Part shown: in pieces, positions 1 to 9,807 of the stretch
Layout of the letters: each line of letters opens with the position of its first letter
Numbering within the stretch: position 1 is the stretch's first letter
Position numbers and translations under genes: made by a program
Notes under the pieces: model-generated
Seen by the model: the letters and a program-made list of their open reading frames with translations, nothing else
Databases searched by the model: none
Told to the model about the DNA's origin: nothing
Assembly: GCA_024704765.1 (NCBI GenBank)
Contig: JAKMXF010000277.1
Span: forward strand, 310,001 to 374,000
From: Oopsacas minuta
Lineage: Eukaryota > Porifera > Hexactinellida > Lyssacinosida > Leucopsacidae
Direction: 5' to 3'
DNA length: 64,000 nt

Positions 1-63
1 CCCCCTCACTTCCGACGCCCCTAGGCTTAAGCCCCCAAGCCCCCTCCCTTGTCTACGGCCTTG
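1..63. mobile_element. Possible end of a hAT-like MITE
   Basis: This GC-rich edge contains ctacggccttg followed by AT-rich DNA. Its reverse complement starts CAAGGCCGTAGACAAGGG and resembles the left end of a repeat near 40796 (CAGGCCCGTAGTCAAGGG). Only one end lies in the window, so the assignment is tentative. The rest, up to about 195, shows no feature. Confidence 0.25.
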
Positions 64-214
64 GATATATATATATTAAACTAAGATATTTTCCTCTATC
101 ATCTGGATATTTGTAAATTGAATTCATAGAAAATATTTCCTGATGTGTGCTGCAAAAGAAAGTGCATTAGACACACGTATGGTAAAGATCTGAGATGTGA
201 GGAAGGCAGGAGAT

Positions 215-964
215 ATGTATTTTATCAGAGACGAGACCAGAACTGTTTCATTTACCCATCCGACTGGTGAATGTTGTGTCTGCTATGACGATAGTGGATT
301 AAAAATGCGCTGTGGACATTACATATGTCCAGATGATATCCTACTCAATACGTGGGAACAAATCCAACATCTAAAATTTGAAGTAAGTTGTCCAAGCTGC
401 CCTGCTATCATAAGTATTGAAGATATTATGAAATTTGGACTGCCAGATTGCGAGGAAAAGCAATTCATAGAAGCAGCGATTTCCGTCAATTTCTGTGAGA
501 GTCAAGACATACAACAGTGCCCGAATTGTCAGAGTTATTGTCAACGAAAGAAAACTGACACAGCTCAGGTACAGTGCACTATTTGTACCAAAAATATGAA
601 AAAGAGTTTCGAATTTTGCTGGTTTTGTCTGAGAGAATGGAATAACGCAGCTAACTATCAAATTTGTGGCAATTTGAACTGCAAAAGAGAAGAAATTCAG
701 AAACTACGAAATTCACCCAAAAAAGTATTCCGAGATGATGGAGGAAAAGTTCTATCTATTCCTATTCTAAGAGCATGTCCTAAGTGTTTTACTATAATTG
801 AACACACAAAGGGATGTAACGAAATGACTTGTAAAGTTTGCAAAACAGCATTCTGCTTCATCTGCTTAGCAAAGACAGAAGAAGGGAGTTTAGTTTGCAG
901 TGGGAGGACTTACACAGCCATAACATGTGTCGCTGCTCCTATTCAAACTAAATTGAGGTCGTAA
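215..964 (+). CDS. RBR-type (RING-IBR-RING) E3 ubiquitin ligase
   Basis: Predicted RING-between-RING ligase, which passes ubiquitin from an E2 to its own RING2 cysteine and then to a substrate. Cys/His pairs define RING1 (CCVCYDD...CGHYIC...CPSC), an IBR-like middle (CPNC...CTIC...CWFC) and RING2 (CPKC...GCNEMTC...CFIC). The catalytic cysteine should be the Cys in KGCNEMTC, codon 207 counted from 197 (about 201 from the ATG). The first ATG is at 215; the open frame begins at a GTG (197) after an in-frame TGA at 191. No TM or ubiquitin-like domain is visible, and about 250 residues is short for the class, so an upstream exon is possible. The next gene on the same strand encodes an E2. The family call is firm; the subfamily (RNF144/RNF19-like) is a guess. 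Confidence 0.8.
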   Translation: MYFIRDETRTVSFTHPTGECCVCYDDSGLKMRCGHYICPDDILLNTWEQIQHLKFEVSCPSCPAIISIEDIMKFGLPDCEEKQFIEAAISVNFCESQDIQQCPNCQSYCQRKKTDTAQVQCTICTKNMKKSFEFCWFCLREWNNAANYQICGNLNCKREEIQKLRNSPKKVFRDDGGKVLSIPILRACPKCFTIIEHTKGCNEMTCKVCKTAFCFICLAKTEEGSLVCSGRTYTAITCVAAPIQTKLRS

Positions 965-1406
965 ATTTGAACTTTACATGTGTTTTGCTTTATTTAGCTT
1001 ACTAGAATTGAGATTATTTGTTTTGGTTAGTTTTGTAAAACTTCATAGTTTGTTATTATTTTAAAAGAAGTTCACGATCAATATTAGCCGATTGAAAGGG
1101 ACATTATTGCAAAATGGTTTTAACTGTTCCAGCTAATTTCAGGCTGTATTGTACTTTTAAATTAGATATGTATTAAATTTCATGTTTACTTTACTATGCT
1201 TTACTAGTGTATTAATTAATTAATGTCAACCCATATATCCTTTTGAGATATTTACAATATGTTGTTGTTTCCGCTACAAATCATACTTGTGCATAAGAGA
1301 ATTGAAATCGATTATATTTTATGTATATTAATATAGCTTTTTGTTGCAGAGTACTTGTAGCTATAGGTAATTTCCTCTACGTGGTTCAGTCACGGACATA
1401 TGCTCA
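965..1406. other. Spacer between RBR ligase and E2 genes
   Basis: AT-rich spacer with no ORF or recognised repeat. A splice-acceptor-like ttttgttgcag lies near 1340-1350, so a 5' untranslated exon of the E2 could start here. Otherwise nothing is seen. Confidence 0.3.
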
Positions 1407-3431
1407 ATGGCTGATGATGAACGTAGACACCAATATTTTCTGTCTCGAGCAACGAAGCGACTGAAACGAGATCTGAAATTAATCCTCACTGATCCTATTC
1501 CAGCTATCGATGTAGCACCGAATGAAGACGATATTCTAGACTGGCATTTCGCTATACACGGTAAGAATGACACTCCATACGAAAACGGTGTATACCATGG
1601 TAAGCTCGTGTTCCCTCCCAATTTTCCTTTTGGTCCACCTAAAATATTGTTCCTGACTCCAAACGGGAGATTTGAAGTGAACAAGAGGATTTGTTTCAGT
1701 CTGAGCGATTTCCACCCTGAAGAATGGAAGCCCGCATATTCAGTGACAGCTGTACTACGTGGTGTTTATGACTTTATGCATGAATCGACTGAAACTATTG
1801 GAAGCATTAATTCTAGTGTAAGTGCTAGAAAGCAATTAGCTCTTGACAGTAGAGAATATAATCTCAAAAATGATACATTTTGTAGACTGTTTCCTAATAT
1901 GATTCAAGATGATATGGGAAATGATGTAGATTCAGTTAGTCAAGACGAATCGAATCAAGGTAACAACGAGGTTGATTCGAGTGAGATTCCAGGGAGGATT
2001 GAAATGAATATAACACTAAAGACATATGCCATAACAAATCCTATTCCAGATCTTGGTACCAAAGTTCTACAGCATGAGACAACTGATACAATTGATTCTC
2101 ATCCTTCTACTCCTCAAAATCAAGATATTCTAGAAACAATTAATCCAAATTCAACTCCAGATCCTCAAAAACAGGAGGAAACTAGAATCATAAATTCCCC
2201 AGAAAACGAGATATCCAATCCTCCCCTGAACCCCGAGACTCCAAAGTCAGAAGATGGAATCAGATTCACAACTATATTTCCACCACCATTTAAGTCAGAT
2301 ATTAGCTCCGCCATTGAGCTTCAAGCAAGACAAACTCCTCCAATAAATGAACCAAATTCTCCAACACAGGATCAAGCTAATATTAATATTCACATCACAA
2401 ACGAAATAAATGAAGATCTGATTCCTCCAGAAAGATGTAATCCAAATTCTATTCTGAATCCTCAAAATCAAGAGGAAGCTAGAATCATAAATTCCCCAGA
2501 AAACGAGATATCCCGTCCTCCTCTAAACCCCGAGACTCCAAAGTCAGAAGATGGAATCAGATTCACAACTATATTTCCACCACCATTTAAGTCAGATATT
2601 AGATCCACCATTGAGCTTCAAGCAAGACAAACTCCTCCAATAAATGAAGATCTGATTCCTCTAGAAAGATGTAATTCTCCCTCAGTAAATAATGTGATGC
2701 CTCCAATGATAGACGAGAATATTCCTGCAGATAATGTAATCACTATACATACAGATACCGAGCTAAATGAAACTCTTACAAATGATACTCCTACACGACC
2801 ACCAGTTGGAATACCAATACCTCCTCCAGAAATGCCTTATAATACAGTTACATTACGAGAAGATTCTAATGCAGATCTCAATAGCTCCTTAATAGCTACA
2901 AGTTCAGGCAGTCCTATAGGTATTCCTGTACCTCAGCCTTCGATAAAGCTCCCAGCGCAAGAGCCTGTTCGCCCTGCTCGTCCATTCAAAATATCACCAA
3001 TATCACCTATACATTCTAGTTTATCACGAGAAAGGAATCCAAACTATAATCAACTTCCAGCATACGAAACACCACCACCCTATTCACCTAAACAAATTTC
3101 CAATACCTCTAAACAGCCGAATCCTTTAATGAATTATGCCATTGTTAATTCCCAGTATAATAATGCTGTTGTAATAGCGGATTCAGCTCGAGTACCAAAC
3201 AGAAAGAATCCTGCCAAAAGGCCAAGATCCATCCCCTTTATGTACAAAACGCAAAGTAGAAATCTTGGAGACATTGAAAAAGGAACTTTGCGGCAGGAGA
3301 GAAGTTACGAACTGCCAGAGATTAATCACCACGAAATTAACTGCTATTATATTACATTACTTGTAATAGTAATCATATCTGCTATTGGGCTTTTATATTT
3401 GCTTGCTATACTGACAATAAGCATTAATTAA
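1407..3431 (+). CDS. UBE2J/Ubc6-type tail-anchored ubiquitin-conjugating enzyme, long linker
   Basis: E2 of the UBE2J (Ubc6) family, which acts at the ER membrane in ER-associated degradation. Residues 1-155 form the UBC fold. The family's TPNGRFE block, in place of the usual HPN, precedes the active site NKRICFSLSDFHPEEW with catalytic Cys96. The last 30 residues are a hydrophobic helix ending in ISIN, a typical tail anchor. The protein has 674 residues in one exon against about 260-320 in known UBE2J proteins. The excess is a Pro/Asn/Ser-rich linker (about 180-640) with a duplicated segment of about 70 residues and a PPPY motif that could bind a WW domain. ATG 1407 is in good context. AATAAA at 3580, inside a repeat, may serve as the poly(A) signal. 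Confidence 0.88.
   Translation: MADDERRHQYFLSRATKRLKRDLKLILTDPIPAIDVAPNEDDILDWHFAIHGKNDTPYENGVYHGKLVFPPNFPFGPPKILFLTPNGRFEVNKRICFSLSDFHPEEWKPAYSVTAVLRGVYDFMHESTETIGSINSSVSARKQLALDSREYNLKNDTFCRLFPNMIQDDMGNDVDSVSQDESNQGNNEVDSSEIPGRIEMNITLKTYAITNPIPDLGTKVLQHETTDTIDSHPSTPQNQDILETINPNSTPDPQKQEETRIINSPENEISNPPLNPETPKSEDGIRFTTIFPPPFKSDISSAIELQARQTPPINEPNSPTQDQANINIHITNEINEDLIPPERCNPNSILNPQNQEEARIINSPENEISRPPLNPETPKSEDGIRFTTIFPPPFKSDIRSTIELQARQTPPINEDLIPLERCNSPSVNNVMPPMIDENIPADNVITIHTDTELNETLTNDTPTRPPVGIPIPPPEMPYNTVTLREDSNADLNSSLIATSSGSPIGIPVPQPSIKLPAQEPVRPARPFKISPISPIHSSLSRERNPNYNQLPAYETPPPYSPKQISNTSKQPNPLMNYAIVNSQYNNAVVIADSARVPNRKNPAKRPRSIPFMYKTQSRNLGDIEKGTLRQERSYELPEINHHEINCYYITLLVIVIISAIGLLYLLAILTISIN
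2142..2648 (+). repeat. Intragenic direct repeat in the E2 linker
   Basis: Segments 2142-2350 and 2439-2648 are about 209 bp each and nearly identical, including the block encoding NPETPKSEDGIRFTTIFPPP. They are separated by about 88 bp and stay in frame, so the linker grew by a segmental duplication inside the coding exon. Confidence 0.85.
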
Positions 3432-3456
3432 CTGAGTGACTTTTCTTTTAGTTATA

Positions 3457-3876
3457 TCTATATTATTAAATCTCAATGATTGTTTGTCCGTTGTCAAGGA
3501 AAGGATTTACGGTATGCAATTATGAAATTGTCGCATAACTATGTATTTATCGTGATTATACAGGAAGTAAATAGAATTCAATAAAACTTCACGAAATATA
3601 TCAAACATGCTGAATCTGATTTTCACACTTTTGGATTAATCATATGTAAATTTATTGTTGTTTTTATGAATAGAAAGTAAACAAATTTCAAAATTGAGGT
3701 AGACTCGTACTTTCAACGACTATACTGGTATACTCGAGTATGCTGAGTCTGATTATTGTAAACAACATCAATATTACTTAATCTCAATGATTGTTTGTCT
3801 GTTTGTTTGTTCGTTGAATACCTCGAGGCCGAATGCGCCGAGTTCATCGCGAAGCGACGAGCCAAAGGCTCGTTAG
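3457..3876 (+). mobile_element. Helitron-like non-autonomous repeat(s)
   Basis: Two starts resemble Helitron 5' ends: A|TCTATATTATTAAATCTCAATG at 3457 and A|TCAATATTACTTAATCTCAATG at 3768, each followed by tgtttgtc-type repeats. A shared 3' end near 3876 has a short hairpin (acgagcc-aaa-ggctcgt) and then tag. Related sequence recurs at 6839-7140, 11190-11345, 50560-50815 and 56859-56999. The classic CTRR end and a following T are absent, so the Helitron label is an inference. Confidence 0.5.
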
Positions 3877-4040
3877 AGTGAATTTTAGAATATCTTTAGT
3901 GGAATATAGAAGATTTACACAATTTTTACAAAATACATAAATTCAGATCCTAATTACAAAATATATTACACATAACAATCATGAATATATTCTTACATCT
4001 CATTATAAATATGAGTACTAGCTTTAAATTCTACGATGGT

Positions 4041-5168
4041 CTAATCAAGTCCCATAAAATGTATACCTTTCTTAGATGCACGGATTTTAGTCATTCCAAA
4101 AGAGTCCGGTATTATGATAAGGAAGTGCTTGCTTTTGTTGCCAATTTGGGAGGTTAAATTTGTAAGTTGCATAGGTCGTTTAGATGCTAAAAAAAAACGC
4201 TCAATCTTATAATTTGTAATCCCTTGTATATTACAGTAGATCGGAAATAAACAATCATGAGAATACAAAATAGGATCATGCCCGGTAAAGAGGGATATAA
4301 ATCCAGATATTCTTTGTAATAAATCTTGATAAGTGTTGTATGGGAATAATCGTATTTCACAGTTAAAACTAAAATTCTGATCTCCACTATGATATCCAAT
4401 AGAGCACTGGTGTTGTGTAGCAGCTATAGGGACTTCAATCTTTAAATTTTTGAGATAAGTTCGTCTTTTGATTGGCACAGAACCTGGTGAGAGACCATTG
4501 AACCTTAACAACATATTCCAAGCCTTAGAATGTAACAACATACAATCATCTGGATTCTGGATTTGTCCATTTACATAGATATCAGATTGGTCGATGGGTA
4601 TGCTTGTTGGAAATTCCCAACTATCATTTGGCTGTGGATTGTTTAGATTTATAGAATTTTCAATTTCACTAAACCATTTCTTAGAAACTATAAACCATTC
4701 TTCATTAATCTGTGGTGAATAATTAAGAATTGGTTCCAGTTCCTTACTAAATTTAGATTTAGGCCAGAAAGGGATAATCTGAATAATATTCTCAAAATAA
4801 TCAAATTCAGGACAATTAATAGTTACATTTGATAACAGTTTCTGACATCGAGTTAAATCTAATATCTGTTTGTTCCAAACACATTTCTCCTGTTCCAAGA
4901 AGACTTGCATGCTGTTAGAGGTGAAATTATCCTCTATTGTTTCAATGGTATCGGTGAGTTGTTTAATATCAGCATTAACATGTAATAGCTCAGGTTTGTT
5001 AGTCTCCTCCAGCTGATTTAATTCTGACAATAATTCAAATTCTTTCTTATTTAATAACTGACGATAAATAGCAAAATTTGTCTTTATGAAAACTCTAGCA
5101 TCTGTGATAGAAAGACACTTATGATTGGCTGATTTGGGGTGTATTGTAGGAGGATTTGCAATCGCCAT
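4041..5168 (-). CDS. Coiled-coil plus DUSP-domain protein
   Basis: Single-exon protein of 375 residues. Residues 20-120 look helical and coiled-coil-prone, like the B-box-associated coils of tripartite-motif proteins, but no RING or B-box is present. Residues about 155-235 match a DUSP domain: EEWFIVSKKWF..., then NPDDCMLLHSKAWNMLLRF, then a short basic strand. DUSP domains are usually the substrate or partner module of USP4/11/15/32-type deubiquitinases. No USP catalytic Cys or His box is present, so this is an adaptor, not an enzyme. ATG 5168 is a true ATG. It converges with the E2 gene. The C-terminal part (about 240-375) is unassigned. Confidence 0.65.
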   Translation of the reverse strand: MAIANPPTIHPKSANHKCLSITDARVFIKTNFAIYRQLLNKKEFELLSELNQLEETNKPELLHVNADIKQLTDTIETIEDNFTSNSMQVFLEQEKCVWNKQILDLTRCQKLLSNVTINCPEFDYFENIIQIIPFWPKSKFSKELEPILNYSPQINEEWFIVSKKWFSEIENSINLNNPQPNDSWEFPTSIPIDQSDIYVNGQIQNPDDCMLLHSKAWNMLLRFNGLSPGSVPIKRRTYLKNLKIEVPIAATQHQCSIGYHSGDQNFSFNCEIRLFPYNTYQDLLQRISGFISLFTGHDPILYSHDCLFPIYCNIQGITNYKIERFFLASKRPMQLTNLTSQIGNKSKHFLIIIPDSFGMTKIRASKKGIHFMGLD

Positions 5169-5299
5169 TTACCAAAAGCTAATTTGAAAATCCTTAAATG
5201 TATGAATTTAAGTGTAAGTTTTCAAATAAGGGAAATAAAGTCTCAAAATTGCCAACGTTGTAGAATTTACCAAGGTTTTGACTTTAACCAAATCTAATA

Positions 5300-5383
5300 C
5301 AGTCAACATCCGGTAACTCGAATGCCCATTAACTCGAACAGATTTTGATTTTCCCTGAGGGTTCGAGTTACCGGATGCTACTG
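5300..5383. mobile_element. 84-bp palindromic MITE with TA target duplication
   Basis: Left end TA|CAGTCAACATCCGGTAACTCG; right end reverse-complemented, CAGTAGCATCCGGTAACTCG, then TA. Terminal inverted repeats starting CAGT with a TA duplication fit pogo/Tigger-type Tc1/mariner elements. At least six relatives occur in the window. Apart from this element, 5169-5851 shows nothing. Confidence 0.75.
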
Positions 5384-5851
5384 TAGTTCAAAATCGACTT
5401 CTGAATAGCAGCCTTACCGAACCACCTTTGCTTTAAGTAAATATTAATCATTTCGAAATTTCTCTGGCAAGTATATTTCACGACAACAACGTGAGTCTGT
5501 TCGCGAGTTTGCTGTTCGCTATGTATTCCCTCGATTATTCGTGGTTTTTGTCACGATTTATGTCAGTTTGGTAGAAAATTTTTTACTATGACGAAAATGT
5601 ATATTTCTCGATAAACACCCCCACTTACATGGACTATTTTCATTGAATTAACTTCTCGCTTGGCAATTTTGTCATTCGCGACAATTCTGAGGAAAGTAAC
5701 CCTTGCGAATTGCGAGAGCTTCCTGTAAACAAAATGTTACATAGATAAGATTCACGCAAAATAGCGATAAATGCAAGAATAATGAGAAATAAATATCTCA
5801 AATAATTCTCAAAAGAAACAAAGTACATAGAAAAATATGTATAATACAATT

Positions 5852-8800
5852 CTATAAATTACCGTCTTTCCCTCTAACAAGTAATTTCCTCAATTTCCAC
5901 ACATCAGTTAGAGATACTTCTATTCCTTTACCATGTCTCTTGATTGCTAGAGATTTTATCTCATCCTGTAGCATCTGTTGAGTTGTACCGTCTACTCTGA
6001 TGTAATAGCAGTCTGTGTTAGCAAAATGACCGCTTATAGCCTAGATTAGATACAGGTTATACAGTTGTACAGATTTACAGTGGAGCCTCGAAAATGCAAA
6101 CACCATTTGACGGGAAAAATTGTTCGTCTTAACGAGAGTAAACCAATTGGATTTACACTGTAGGGAATGAATTATGCACAAATATTTGTTCGTCTTATCC
6201 GGAAATTCGCATTAATGAATTAACGAAGTTTCGCTGCAGAAAGAATAGAAGCATTTCTAGGGAGGGAATATTGCCTATACTTCCAACCCAATTTTTTGCT
6301 CGTATTATACTCGTGAAATCTGATGCCACGTATAATTATATTTCGTAGAAGAATCACAGCAATTTGGAAGAAGAAGAAATCCCTTTACGTATATCATTGA
6401 TTATATGAACAAAAGAACCACTGCATTGGGACTTGGCTACTGGTTTATCGGGCCATTTGGACAAAAACAAGACCATGCAAATAATGTGGAAGCTCCGGTA
6501 AGCGAGACAACTACTATAATCCGCTGATTAATCGAGTAAAATGGACTGATACTAGAGTTACAGATCTAATATGAGGAAGTCTGACATTTCATCCATGGCA
6601 TTCCACTAATCCATAGTAAATCAAACACTAGCGGGGTGTTTCAAAATGACTGATTCAATATGTAAAGTGGTATTTGCCTAATAGGAAGGTTTTTAAGGAA
6701 CTTGAAGTTCATTTTGTACTGGAAATAATTCCTCTATTGCTGAGGCGTTATATCCAGTAGTATAAAGGGAAATTCGTGCAAAATACTTGTTAGTATGCGA
6801 ATTCCACTGTAGTATGTCTGGAAAGAAATGTCGATATCCGATTTTCACACTTTTGGATTAATCATATGTAAATTTATTGTTGTTTTTATGAATATAAAGT
6901 AAACAAATTAGCCAAATCTCAAAATTTACGTAGATACTTGCCCTCAACGGCTACAGGGGTTGCTCTTACAAGATAATTCAATAACATATATGCCATATAC
7001 GTATATTTGTGAATATAATTGTTCTAAATATATCTATATTATAATATTCAAAAGGGCCGTCAATTTGGAGAATAATGGATACCTCGAGGCGCAATGCGCG
7101 GAATTCAAAGCAAAGCGACGAGCTAAAGGCTCGTATTATTCTATAATATAATATAACCTTCCTGAATCCATCAGTCTTATTAGTACCAGATCCGTGTATA
7201 ATGAGCGGATGGAAGAACACAGTATCTCCTGCATTCATCTCTAAATGTACCAATTTACTGTAGTACTTGTCTACTTCCTCATCTGGTATACCATAATACA
7301 TCTTATTAACTCCACCTGACCAGTTGGGATAGTTATGTGGGTATAAATGGTTGGGTTTGTGACTACCTGGTACTACCACTAGACAGCCGTTGCCTCTGTG
7401 TACCTAGTAACAACGATGGGTATATGGAATGTAGAAAAAGGTAATCTTCCACTAATGTATTTATTTCCTAATTAAATTAACGTAAAATTGGGTGTGTTTT
7501 GGTTTTGGTTTTGATAAGATTCTGGTTCCAGCCATTCTATTAGTTGTATAGGCGGGCCATCCAACTCGTCCATATTTTTGGCCAACTCGTGCCTAATTTT
7601 GGGACCAATCGTCTTTATTTTTAGTCAACTCGTACCATTTACACCCCTCGATGTTCAGTTGACTTAGTACGAGTTAGTAATTGGAACGAGTTAGTAATTG
7701 GAACGAGTTGATGTATGGTACGAGTTGACTGGCAATCGCTATGTATACTAAGTACTAACCCATTGCATAGCAGTCCAACTAGCTACAATCTTATTAGCCG
7801 GTCTGAAAGAGAAATAATGCAGATCCTGATGTAGAGGATGTCTAGATGATTTGGTGCCAGGATCAGGAGGCTTGTTGATTAGCATTGAATGCATAGCTGC
7901 TATATTATCACCTATAATACTCTCAACACAGTCTAATACTTGTGGAGTACGTAGATACTGTGATAGTATTGGATCTGATTGAAAGCCTTGTACCTTGTTA
8001 ACTGTTTGGAGTGTCTAGAGAGAATTGAATTTAGATGTACCATCCATGGTATATGCTGTAAGACAGGAATGTGAAAAATTATTATGACAAAACGATTAAT
8101 CATATGATAAATTTGTAGTACTACATAGCCAATGGGGACAGGTAGGGCATGACCCACTTCAATTACTGTGATCCTACCAGATATTCGCCTATATCTACGC
8201 GTCATTAAGACTGCTAATAGAATAAGTATTCTCAAGCGGACAAACTTGGGTGGCTTCATAGTCCATAAATTTAGTATTGATCAACCTGACCAATTCAAAT
8301 CTGCTAGCTACTGCCTTTATAAACATCCTGCCGGTAAATATTACCGCACTAGGCAAACGCCTAATTCGCCTTATAGTATAGCTGGTGTACGTGTAAGAGC
8401 CCAGGTTACATCCTGTTATGTAATATACTCCCAGTATGAAGTAGCTAGCTTAGAACATACAGCTTTAAAGACACTGGCTGTCTGGCATGCTAGGGGAGAG
8501 GGTTGAGTCCCCTGCATAGCTATCAACTTTATAAAAATCTATCTGTGAGATTTTAAGATATAGTAGAACTCGGCTTAAGACGTACTAATTTTGGTTTCCT
8601 TAGGGTATGTCTTATCCGAGTCTATTGTATGTTGATTTTGTCAGTTTTTGTAATAGAATAGATGGCTAATCGATATCTACCCGCCATAATGGCATAATAT
8701 TGTTCATTTCGCTATGAATCATTGTAAAAACTTCAATTTCCAGTGAAAATGTTAAAAGTGAGATTGTGTTCAAACCCGTGAGACTGACAACTATTCCCCT

Positions 8801-9311
8801 GCCTAGGTTACAACTCTATAGAGCAATGCATATATATTTTTTGTACCCCTTCGCATCAATAATGCGTTAGCCTTCCCTGGATCGTTCAAGTTGTTAGGAG
8901 GCCAGAGGTTCGGCGAAATTTCTAGTGGGGACATATCATGGGCTGCTACACCGGGCCTTTCTTACTTAGCGAACTGCTGTACTATGATTGATTGATCACC
9001 TGAGAATCTTTGACTTGAGAAACATCCTTCATAACAATAAGTTCTGAATTGTCAACATCACCATTAACAATCTGATCAAACCTCGTAGCGTATTTCTCCA
9101 GGTCATCAACAGGAACAAGTCCCTTCACCACTACATAACCTTGTTCCTCGTAAACACTCCTTTCTGCTAGAGATAGAGACCCAGATCCCTGTGTGTATTG
9201 AAATGGGGAATTGAATGAAAGGGAAGCGGGTGTATGAGACAGAGAGGGAGTGAGGTGATGATATAGAGTCTCCAGTCTACGTTCTATCTTAGATGTATCT
9301 GAACTAGCCAT
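5852..9311 (-). CDS. PHYH: Phytanoyl-CoA 2-hydroxylase (peroxisomal), 4 exons
   Basis: Fe(II)/2-oxoglutarate dioxygenase that hydroxylates phytanoyl-CoA in peroxisomal alpha-oxidation. Exons (5' to 3'): 9311-9000, 8014-7760, 7403-7158, 6040-5852; all junctions are GT-AG and phase 0, giving 333 residues (human PHYH is 338). An N-terminal PTS2 fits R-L-x5-H-L exactly (Arg12, Leu13, His19, Leu20). Iron ligands are His166 and Asp168 (LHQDLHYF) and His259 ([11 protein letters not shown]); the 2-OG arginine is Arg270 (GFRK). Exon 4 starts [14 protein letters not shown] and ends KDGNL. Introns of about 985, 356 and 1117 bp hold repeats. All catalytic residues are present, so it should be functional. 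Confidence 0.93.
6078..6808. mobile_element. TA-flanked MITE in PHYH intron 3
   Basis: Left end TA|CAGTGGAGCCTCG; right end reverse-complemented CAGTGGAATTCGC, followed by TA. The inverted repeats are short and imperfect, and the interior has no ORF. It shares its CAGTGGA termini with the elements at 15182 and 23219. Confidence 0.5.
6839..7140 (+). mobile_element. Helitron-like repeat copy, PHYH intron 3
   Basis: Shares about 250 bp with 50560-50815, including an open frame encoding [13 protein letters not shown], and shares its first 70 bp with 3612-3690. It ends with the aaagcgacgagctaaaggctcg hairpin next to the 3' end of PHYH exon 3. The intron therefore carries a nearly full copy of this repeat on the strand opposite the gene. 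Confidence 0.55.
7550..7740. repeat. Inverted and tandem cgagtt repeats in PHYH intron 2
   Basis: ccaactcgt-type motifs (7561-7650) face acgagttg-type motifs (7668-7740). The outer arms agtcaactcgtaccat and atggtacgagttgact are exact inverted repeats. Inside, acgagttagtaattgga is tandemly duplicated. This looks like a small foldback element. Confidence 0.6.
8571..8629. mobile_element. Mini foldback element, PHYH intron 1
   Basis: About 59 bp with imperfect inverted ends (tagtagaactcggcttaagac and, reverse-complemented, tacaatagactcggataagac). It probably belongs to the same TA-flanked MITE group. The remainder of intron 1 (8015-8999) holds diverged repeat sequence only, including 8870-8950, which is related to 55735-55790. 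Confidence 0.45.
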
Positions 9312-9807
9312 TCTCTAATAGAAGTAGCGATAAATATTCCTTAATCATAATACAACAGAAGTATTAACAACAAAAATGCCTTCCCTATTTCACGAAACGT
9401 AACGGAATGGACGAGTTTTCCCTTCCACTTTCCCAAAAATATATTTAGCTGTAAATTTATGTAGTATACGTACATGGACATATGAGACGGTTCAGTTGGT
9501 CAGGTTTTAACTGAACAAACATTTGTAATGCTAATACAAATAGTATTAGTCAACCAGTATGGTACAAAATAAACATAAATGATGAATTAACCCTCTATTT
9601 CCCCGTGTATCTTATTACATAATTCACTTATCGCGCAAGATACCCACGAGACTAATTTTCATGTAATTCAAGTTATCTTCAAATCTAAAAATAGTCACTA
9701 ATTATCCATCCTAAGTGAATTCAGTATCTATAAAGATGAACTGAATAATACTAAGCTAATAATTATAGCAGAAATTCCAAGTGAACAAATTGTGTAAGTT
9801 GTGATAA
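9312..9807. other. Divergent intergenic region PHYH / cathepsin B
   Basis: The two genes are transcribed away from each other, so this 496-bp AT-rich gap must hold both promoters. No TATA box or known operator stands out. Confidence 0.3.

Noticed and set aside
371-661. Minus-strand ORF of 96 codons
   Set aside because: Antisense shadow of the RBR gene; no domain or coding character.
6960-7151. 63-codon ORF in PHYH intron 3
   Set aside because: Part of a dispersed repeat (also at 50560). Treated as repeat, not gene.
7933-8506. ORFs overlapping PHYH exon 2 and intron 1
   Set aside because: Only the exon 2 part has homology to the family; the rest is intron.
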